Below, piece after piece: positions 1 through 3,717 of a stretch of 5,184 nt of DNA (its first letter is position 1; every line of letters begins with the position of its first letter). Under the pieces are notes generated by a model. The model searched no databases, was not told where the DNA came from, and worked only from the letters and a program-made list of their open reading frames with translations. The stretch is from Lachnospiraceae bacterium. Lineage in GTDB: Bacteria; Bacillota_A; Clostridia; Lachnospirales; Lachnospiraceae. Both the position numbers and the translations under genes were made by a program. The stretch covers positions 1-5,184 of the forward strand of contig JAGACI010000082.1 in NCBI GenBank assembly GCA_017614185.1, given 5' to 3'.

Positions 1-558
1 GAAGAGTTTGCCGTCTATCTCAATCTCTTCACCCTTTTGAAGCCTGTTCCAGTACTTCTTCTCAATGTTTAGCGCATTGGCCTTATCAACATCGAATTTG
101 CCCTGTCTGTCAAGGCTTAACGTATAGCCGTAGCAGACAACGTTATGATTTACTTTAAACGCCTTAACCTTAAGGCCGTCAAAATCAAATTCTCCTCCAT
201 CGCCCGAAAGCTCCACGCAGTTAATCTCAAAAGGAAGCTCAGGTGCGATAACTCTTAAGTTGTTAACTACTCTTGTTAATCCCTTGGGACCTATAAGAGT
301 TAAGGGTTCGGTTCTTTCGGCGTTGCCCATTGTAAGGAGCATTCCGGGGAGGCCTGAGATGTGATCGGCGTGAAAATGTGTAAACATGATAACGTCAATC
401 GGTTTGGGACTCCATCCCTTTTCCCTTAATGCAATCTGTGTTCCTTCACCGCAGTCGATAAGGACACTCATGCCGTTATATCTGACCATAAGTGAAGTCA
501 GCCATCTATATGGAAGCGGAAGCATTCCTCCCGTTCCCAGTAAACAAACATCAATCAT
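1..558 (-). CDS. rnz: Ribonuclease Z (tRNA 3'-processing endonuclease), C-terminus cut by window edge
   Basis: This is the N-terminal 186 residues of RNase Z, the metallo-beta-lactamase-fold endonuclease that removes 3' trailers from pre-tRNAs in the cytoplasm. My translation from ATG 558 gives MIDVCLLGTGGMLPLP, then SVLIDCGEGTQ. The zinc-binding motif THFHADHISGLPG follows, with H61, H63, D65 and H66, and a further likely ligand is H138 in KVNHNVVCYGY. These positions match the known Bacillus subtilis RNase Z ligands with an offset of two residues. The family is about 300 residues long, so roughly the last 120, with the remaining Asp and His ligands, lie beyond the left edge. The start is supported by GAAAGG (566-571 on the plus strand), 7 bases upstream of the ATG. 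The gene begins 14 bases after the rimI stop and is probably the last visible gene of the operon. The fold also occurs in other hydrolases, but the LGTGG start and LIDCGEGTQ make RNase Z the clear choice. Confidence 0.93.
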   Translation of the reverse strand, partial: MIDVCLLGTGGMLPLPYRWLTSLMVRYNGMSVLIDCGEGTQIALREKGWSPKPIDVIMFTHFHADHISGLPGMLLTMGNAERTEPLTLIGPKGLTRVVNNLRVIAPELPFEINCVELSGDGGEFDFDGLKVKAFKVNHNVVCYGYTLSLDRQGKFDVDKANALNIEKKYWNRLQKGEEIEIDGKLF

Positions 559-572
559 CCGTTAACCTTTCG

Positions 573-1010
573 TTAATCTCCCATGCGCCACATAATCATG
601 GCGTCCTCCTTGGGATTCTCATAAAACCCGGGCCTTATCCCTGCGGATTTAAACCCAAGTTTCTCATATACATGTATGGCGTCAACGTTGGAAACTCTTA
701 CTTCCAACGTAAAATCCTTAACACCGTCTCTCTCTCCTTCCAAAAGGAGCGCTTCCATAAGAGCTGTTCCGATTCCGTGTCCGCGGCATTCTTTTAGAAC
801 TGACACGTTTGTCACATCGGCTTCCGTAAAGCTTTTAATATATCCGCAAAGCCCGACAAGCCTTCCCTCATGCTCACACACAAGGTAGGTCGTATTACCT
901 GCTTTAATCTGGGACTCAAAGCCGTCCCTTGTCCATGGATTGGTAAAATTGGCTTCCTCTATGGCCGTGACCTCATCAAGGTCATCCATGGTCATCTTAC
1001 GGATATGCAT
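573..1010 (-). CDS. rimI: Ribosomal protein S18-alanine N-acetyltransferase RimI (GNAT family)
   Basis: This 145-residue cytoplasmic GNAT enzyme transfers acetyl from acetyl-CoA to the N-terminal alanine of ribosomal protein S18; some family members accept other N-termini. The length is normal for RimI. It opens with IRKMTMDDLDEVTAIE, followed by the family's NPWT at 24-27 and the acetyl-CoA pyrophosphate-binding loop RGHGIG at 76-81. TLEVRVSN includes E103, and Y115 is followed by EKLGF. E103 and Y115 fall at the same positions as the general base and acid described for Salmonella RimI. The tail GIRPGFYENPKEDAMIM is also typical. The start overlaps the end of tsaB by 19 bases, and the nearest Shine-Dalgarno-like stretch (GGAAGGA) sits about 11 bases upstream inside tsaB. 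Translation is therefore probably coupled. M6 and M8 are alternative starts, but M1 gives the normal family N-terminus. Genomic linkage to tsaB and tsaE is widespread in bacteria and supports the call over a generic acetyltransferase. Confidence 0.93.
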   Translation of the reverse strand: MHIRKMTMDDLDEVTAIEEANFTNPWTRDGFESQIKAGNTTYLVCEHEGRLVGLCGYIKSFTEADVTNVSVLKECRGHGIGTALMEALLLEGERDGVKDFTLEVRVSNVDAIHVYEKLGFKSAGIRPGFYENPKEDAMIMWRMGD

Positions 1011-1726
1011 GAGGAGTCGATTCCTTCCATTCGTTCTCTCTCCGCCTGGCTTAAGCGAAGATATTCGGGTGCATGCTCTGCTGCAGTCTCGTACTTACCC
1101 TGCTCGTAAAGCACCTTGCCATATGCCGCAACTGCGCCGGCTCTCTGTCTGTTCATATGAGCAGGAGCAAAGCTAAAGCCCACCTTGCACTTCTCTTCGA
1201 TAATCTCTTTAAACACCGGAACACCGTCTCCGAGGAAAATGACATCTCTGTCAAGTTTGTTAATCTCTTTGATTAAGTCCTCGATATCGGAGGCGCACTG
1301 CTCCTTAATCGTCATCATGTCATATATCGAACCGTTCTTATCAAAAGAATAGAGTCCTGTATAAACCTGATTCCTTCTCGCATCCATTATGGGACAAATC
1401 ATCTTGTCGCTTCCGTAGAAAATGTAAGCAAGTCCCTCAAGTGTAGGAACAGGAATGATGGGAGTATTTAAGGCAAGTCCCAGGCCCTTTGCCGTGGCAG
1501 AACCGATTCGAAGTCCCGTAAAGGAACCGGGCCCTGCTGCAACAGCGATTGCATCTATTGTGGAAAGATCCAGATCCGTAAGTTTCTTAACCGCCTCTAA
1601 CATCGGAAGCAGAGTCTGCGAATGGGTCTTCTTATAATTCATTGTATATTCGGATTGAATAACATCTCCGTCAAGGACAGCGACACTTGCAACAAGTCCC
1701 GAACTGTCTAATGCCAAAATCTTCAT
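992..1726 (-). CDS. tsaB: tRNA threonylcarbamoyladenosine biosynthesis protein TsaB
   Basis: TsaB (YeaZ) is an ASKHA-fold scaffold protein. It pairs with TsaD, and TsaE joins the complex, to transfer the threonylcarbamoyl group to A37 of ANN-decoding tRNAs (t6A). The 244 residues match the family length. Visible motifs in order are MKILALDSSG at the N-terminus (DSS where many relatives have DTS), KTHSQTLLPML at 33-43, AGPGSFTGLRIG at 64-75, PTLEGLA at 94-100, DARRNQVY at 115-122 and the C-terminal PEYLRLSQAER at 220-230. TsaB lacks the metal-binding HxxxH of TsaD, and none is seen here, so this is not tsaD. The start overlaps the tsaE stop as ATGA. AGAAGG lies 6 bases upstream of the ATG, giving a good ribosome site inside tsaE. 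The final dozen residues overlap the start of rimI. Confidence 0.96.
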   Translation of the reverse strand: MKILALDSSGLVASVAVLDGDVIQSEYTMNYKKTHSQTLLPMLEAVKKLTDLDLSTIDAIAVAAGPGSFTGLRIGSATAKGLGLALNTPIIPVPTLEGLAYIFYGSDKMICPIMDARRNQVYTGLYSFDKNGSIYDMMTIKEQCASDIEDLIKEINKLDRDVIFLGDGVPVFKEIIEEKCKVGFSFAPAHMNRQRAGAVAAYGKVLYEQGKYETAAEHAPEYLRLSQAERERMEGIDSSCISVR

Positions 1727-2160
1727 TCTTTGCCTTCTTCTATTGTAATAAGTCTGTAGTCAAAACCCTTATCAAGGTTCTTCTTAATTGTTATCCTTAC
1801 TGCATCCTTTGGGATAAGTTCATCGATGATATCCGCCCATTCTATAAGGCAGACGCCCTCACCGTAAAAGTAATCCTCGTATCCAAGTTCGTCCATCTCC
1901 TCGGGATCACCGATTCTGTAAACATCGAAGTGATAAAAGGGAAGTCTTCCCTCCTCATACTCCTGAAGGATTGTAAATGTAGGACTGCTTACGGGCTCAT
2001 CTATTCCAAGTCCCCTGGCAAACCCTTGTGTAAAAACAGTTTTGCCGGTTCCAAGGTCACCGTTTAATGTATAAATCTGACCTTCCTTTGCTTTAAGGGC
2101 ATACTCACGCCCAAGCTCGAAAGTCTCCTCGGCGCTGTTTGTCTCAAAAGTTCTAATCAT
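1723..2160 (-). CDS. tsaE: tRNA threonylcarbamoyladenosine biosynthesis ATPase TsaE
   Basis: TsaE (YjeE) is a small P-loop ATPase that binds the TsaB-TsaD complex and resets it during t6A synthesis. The 145 residues are close to the usual size. The Walker A loop is GDLGTGKT at 34-41. VSSPTFT at 57-63 is the switch-like segment with a conserved Thr, HFDVYR at 77-82 carries the Walker B aspartate D79, and IEWAD at 106-110 is the family's C-terminal signature. The N-terminal TNSAEETFELGREYA is also typical. The start codon overlaps the stop of the upstream YcxB-like gene as ATGA. The only purine-rich stretch close by, AAGGA, abuts the ATG directly with no spacing. This is poor for independent initiation, so I infer coupling to translation of the upstream gene. 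The reading frame is complete, with no missing key residue. Confidence 0.96.
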   Translation of the reverse strand: MIRTFETNSAEETFELGREYALKAKEGQIYTLNGDLGTGKTVFTQGFARGLGIDEPVSSPTFTILQEYEEGRLPFYHFDVYRIGDPEEMDELGYEDYFYGEGVCLIEWADIIDELIPKDAVRITIKKNLDKGFDYRLITIEEGKE

Positions 2161-2636
2161 TCCTTAATCTTCACTTTCTTTGGAGGCAGGTGAGTGGAAA
2201 TAATAGCTATCAAATCCTGCCTTTGGTCGGTAAGAAATCTCTTTGGAATAATCGTTGCGTTAATCGGGGAAGTATAAAGAATAATGCTTCTTCCCGTCGA
2301 AACTGCCTTGTGCATCTCATCCCACTTACAGCTTGCTTTCTCTTCTCCTACAGATACGGTAAGACCTTCATCGTTAAAAAGATAAGTCATCTCCTCTTTA
2401 AATGCCGGATTCGTCTTCGCCTGTGTGCGGCTTTTAAGGAACGAAACCCAGGGAAGATAGAGTAAAATGATGAGGCCTACGACAAGATAAATCCAGGTGC
2501 CTGTCAAAAAGGCGGACACAACAAGAAGCGCGCCCACGCAACTTCCTATCAGACCGGCCGCACTTGTATAGTAGTGATACAGAAGATAATCATAGATATC
2601 TCCTGCCAAAATCTTTACTTTTAGCGTTACTTCCAT
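2157..2636 (-). CDS. YcxB-like membrane protein of unknown function
   Basis: This 159-residue protein has a short cytoplasmic N-terminus and two closely spaced predicted membrane helices (about residues 25-44 and 47-66). A soluble C-terminal half resembles the YcxB-like domain (Pfam family of unknown function, named after B. subtilis YcxB). Domain hallmarks are YLFNDEGL at 85-92, KWDEMHKAV around 104-112, a run of beta-strand-like hydrophobics at 117-121 and IPKRFL at 130-134. No catalytic motif is visible, so no biochemical function should be assigned. GGAG lies 5 bases upstream of the ATG, and the gene has a well-formed promoter (2666-2694), making it the first gene of the minus-strand operon. 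Its stop overlaps the tsaE start by four bases, so its translation probably helps set TsaE synthesis. The family call rests on recalled consensus, not on a search. Confidence 0.8.
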   Translation of the reverse strand: MEVTLKVKILAGDIYDYLLYHYYTSAAGLIGSCVGALLVVSAFLTGTWIYLVVGLIILLYLPWVSFLKSRTQAKTNPAFKEEMTYLFNDEGLTVSVGEEKASCKWDEMHKAVSTGRSIILYTSPINATIIPKRFLTDQRQDLIAIISTHLPPKKVKIKE

Positions 2637-2665
2637 AAAAACTCCAACTGTATTTCTATGAAATA

Positions 2666-2694
2666 ATTATAAATTTTACAGGATAAAAAAGCAA
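2666..2694 (-). promoter_or_regulatory. Sigma-A-type promoter for the YcxB-like/tsaE/tsaB/rimI/rnz operon
   Basis: Read on the minus strand, a -35 box TTGCTT (2689-2694) and a perfect -10 box TATAAT (2666-2671) are separated by exactly 17 bases. Transcription would start near 2659, about 22 bases upstream of the YcxB-like start codon. The -35 box is weak (three of six consensus bases), but the spacing and the -10 box are ideal. No other promoter-like pair was noticed in the operon, whose genes overlap or nearly abut. Confidence 0.65.
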
Positions 2695-2702
2695 GGCTAC
2701 TA

Positions 2703-2731
2703 TTGACCACAGGCAAAGTTTGGTTTATATT
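2703..2731 (+). promoter_or_regulatory. Sigma-A-type promoter for the FMN riboswitch and ribU
   Basis: A -35 box TTGACC (2703-2708) and a -10 box TATATT (2726-2731) are separated by 17 bases; each matches five of the six consensus bases. The start of transcription should fall near 2738. This puts the whole FMN aptamer in the leader and leaves about 15 bases of RNA in front of it. The -35 box is only 8 bases from the -35 box of the divergent promoter. Confidence 0.7.
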
Positions 2732-2741
2732 AACAGACGGA

Positions 2742-2759
2742 AACTAAATAACTTTAGTT
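2742..2759 (+). repeat. Small inverted repeat at the 5' end of the ribU leader, overlapping riboswitch stem P1
   Basis: AACTAAA (2742-2748) and TTTAGTT (2753-2759) are perfect 7-base complements around the four-base loop TAAC. The right arm is also the left strand of riboswitch stem P1, so this hairpin and P1 cannot both form. ACTAA occurs both here (2743-2747) and in the right strand of P1 (2888-2892), which is why the two compete. The helix is mostly A-U and weak, so the regulatory reading is inference and chance is possible. Confidence 0.4.
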
Positions 2760-2892
2760 CTTCGGGGTTGGGTGAAATTCCCTACCGGCGGTGAGTGGTG
2801 ACACAAGTCCGCGACCCGTGTGAATATTATACGCACGGCTGATTCGGTGCAAATCCGAAACCGACAGTAAAGTCTGGATGGAAGGAGACTAA
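2754..2892 (+). promoter_or_regulatory. FMN riboswitch (RFN element)
   Basis: The aptamer follows the RFN consensus almost base for base: TTCGGGG, GGGTGAAATTCCC (hairpin P2), TACCGGCGGTGA, AAGTCCGCGA (pairing with GCGG to make P3), a variable hairpin CCGTGTG/TACGCACGG, GATTCGGTGCAAATCCGAA (P5), ACCGACAGTAAAGTC, and the closing GGATGGAAGGAGA. Closing stem P1 pairs 2754-2763 with 2884-2892: nine pairs, one of them G-U, with one bulged U. FMN binding stabilises P1. No terminator hairpin or U-tract lies between the aptamer and the ATG at 2895, so control is probably at translation. Since FMN derives from riboflavin, the element would turn down riboflavin import when flavin is plentiful. Its position directly before ribU fits that role. 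Confidence 0.96.
2883..2888 (+). promoter_or_regulatory. ribU Shine-Dalgarno site, embedded in riboswitch stem P1
   Basis: AGGAGA lies in the right strand of P1. GGAG (2884-2887) is 7 bases upstream of the ribU ATG and would pair with CTTC (2760-2763), part of the conserved left strand of P1. The ligand-bound aptamer would thus hide the ribosome site directly. This site also fixes the ribU start at 2895. Confidence 0.8.
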
Positions 2893-2894
2893 CA

Positions 2895-3668
2895 ATGAGT
2901 ACCTTATTTCAAAACGTAGCAGAGAACCTGCTATATGTCCTGAGCTTTTTGCTCATCATTTTCATTCTTTTTGTAATCGCTTATGCACTTGAAACAGTTG
3001 CCAAGAAGAAATTCGGCGATACGGAAAGAATTCTTACAACAAGAAAGATTGCAGTATGCGGTATGTTCTCCGCAATCGCAGCAGTTTTGATGTTGCTTGA
3101 GATTCCCCTTTTCTTTGCACCCACATTTTATAAGCTCGACTTAAGTGAACTGCCTATTCTCGTAGGAAGCTTTGCATTCGGTCCCGTTGCAGGTGTGCTT
3201 ATGGAGTTTGTTAAGATTGTTCTTAAACTCTTCATCAAGGGAACAAGCACAGCATTTGTTGGCGAGCTTGCCAACTTTGCAGTAGGTTGCAGCTTTATCT
3301 TACCTGCTTCAACCTTCTATCTTTTCCACAAGAACAAAAGAGGAGCCGTTATATCCTGCATCCTTGGAACGGTGATTATCACAATCTTTGGTACACTTTT
3401 CAATGCGGTATATCTTCTCCCCACATTCGCAAAGCTTTTCGGAATGCCCCTTGAAGCTATCATCGATATGGGCGCAAAGGTTAACTCCTTAAGCGGAAGC
3501 AGCGTTACAAGCTTTGTTATCGCATGTGTTGCTCCCCTTAACCTGATAAAAGGCCTTGTCAACTCAGTAATCACCTTGCTTGTTTACAAGAAGTTAAGCC
3601 CCATTATCAAAGAGGGAAGCTTTAAAAAGAAAAGCACTGTGAAAGTAAGAAATACACAGGAAATGTAA
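2895..3668 (+). CDS. ribU: Riboflavin ECF transporter S component RibU
   Basis: RibU is the membrane-embedded substrate-binding subunit that captures riboflavin and works with a shared energising module (EcfT and two ATPases), which is not encoded here. The S-component core runs from about residue 46, RILTTRKIAVCGMFSAIAAVLMLLE. The first core helix is rich in small residues (G56, S59, A60, A62, A63), as expected for contact with EcfT. KLDLSELPILVGSFAFGPVAG at 80-100 is the family signature, followed by GTSTAFVGELANF around 116-128, LFNAVYLLPTF around 168-178 and the C-terminal APLNLIKGLVNS at 213-224. At 257 residues it is longer than the usual 190-210. The excess is an extra hydrophobic helix (about 11-31) plus a charged linker before the core, and a basic tail rich in Lys. 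The upstream FMN riboswitch independently supports riboflavin as substrate. It is monocistronic, closed by the terminator 14 bases past its stop. Confidence 0.95.
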   Translation: MSTLFQNVAENLLYVLSFLLIIFILFVIAYALETVAKKKFGDTERILTTRKIAVCGMFSAIAAVLMLLEIPLFFAPTFYKLDLSELPILVGSFAFGPVAGVLMEFVKIVLKLFIKGTSTAFVGELANFAVGCSFILPASTFYLFHKNKRGAVISCILGTVIITIFGTLFNAVYLLPTFAKLFGMPLEAIIDMGAKVNSLSGSSVTSFVIACVAPLNLIKGLVNSVITLLVYKKLSPIIKEGSFKKKSTVKVRNTQEM

Positions 3669-3681
3669 GTTTAAACATAAG

Positions 3682-3711
3682 AAAACCGCGCTGCCCCGAG
3701 CGCGGTTTTTT
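3682..3711 (+). terminator. Strong intrinsic terminator between convergent ribU and tex, probably bidirectional
   Basis: AAAACCGCGCT (3682-3692) and AGCGCGGTTTT (3699-3709) form a perfect 11-base-pair stem around the six-base loop GCCCCG. On the plus strand the stem runs into TTTTTT (3706-3711) and then GTTTC, a classic intrinsic terminator for ribU. On the minus strand the stem ends in TTTTCTT, a shorter U-tract that could also end tex transcripts. The convergent arrangement, with only 49 bases between the two stop codons, fits shared use. Confidence 0.93.
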
Positions 3712-3717
3712 GTTTCT

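Noticed and set aside
492..797. Plus-strand open frame of 101 codons
   Set aside because: It lies antisense to rnz and rimI, both of which have clear family motifs. The translation has no recognisable domain and no convincing ribosome site.
1687..2067. Plus-strand open frame of 126 codons
   Set aside because: It is antisense to tsaE and the start of tsaB and crosses their junction. It shows no domain and is a shadow of the real genes' codon pattern.
2190..2465. Plus-strand open frame of 91 codons
   Set aside because: It is antisense to the YcxB-like gene, which has a promoter, SD and family features; the shadow has none.
2764..2883. Transcription-terminator-type expression platform for the FMN riboswitch
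   Set aside because: No GC-rich hairpin followed by a U-tract lies between the aptamer core and the ATG; only two bases separate P1 from the start codon.
3317..3574. Minus-strand open frame of 85 codons
   Set aside because: It is antisense to the conserved core of ribU and has no supporting signal.
3682..3711. GC-rich palindrome considered as a protein-binding operator
   Set aside because: The perfect stem followed by a T-run just past the ribU stop, between convergent genes, is fully explained as a terminator.
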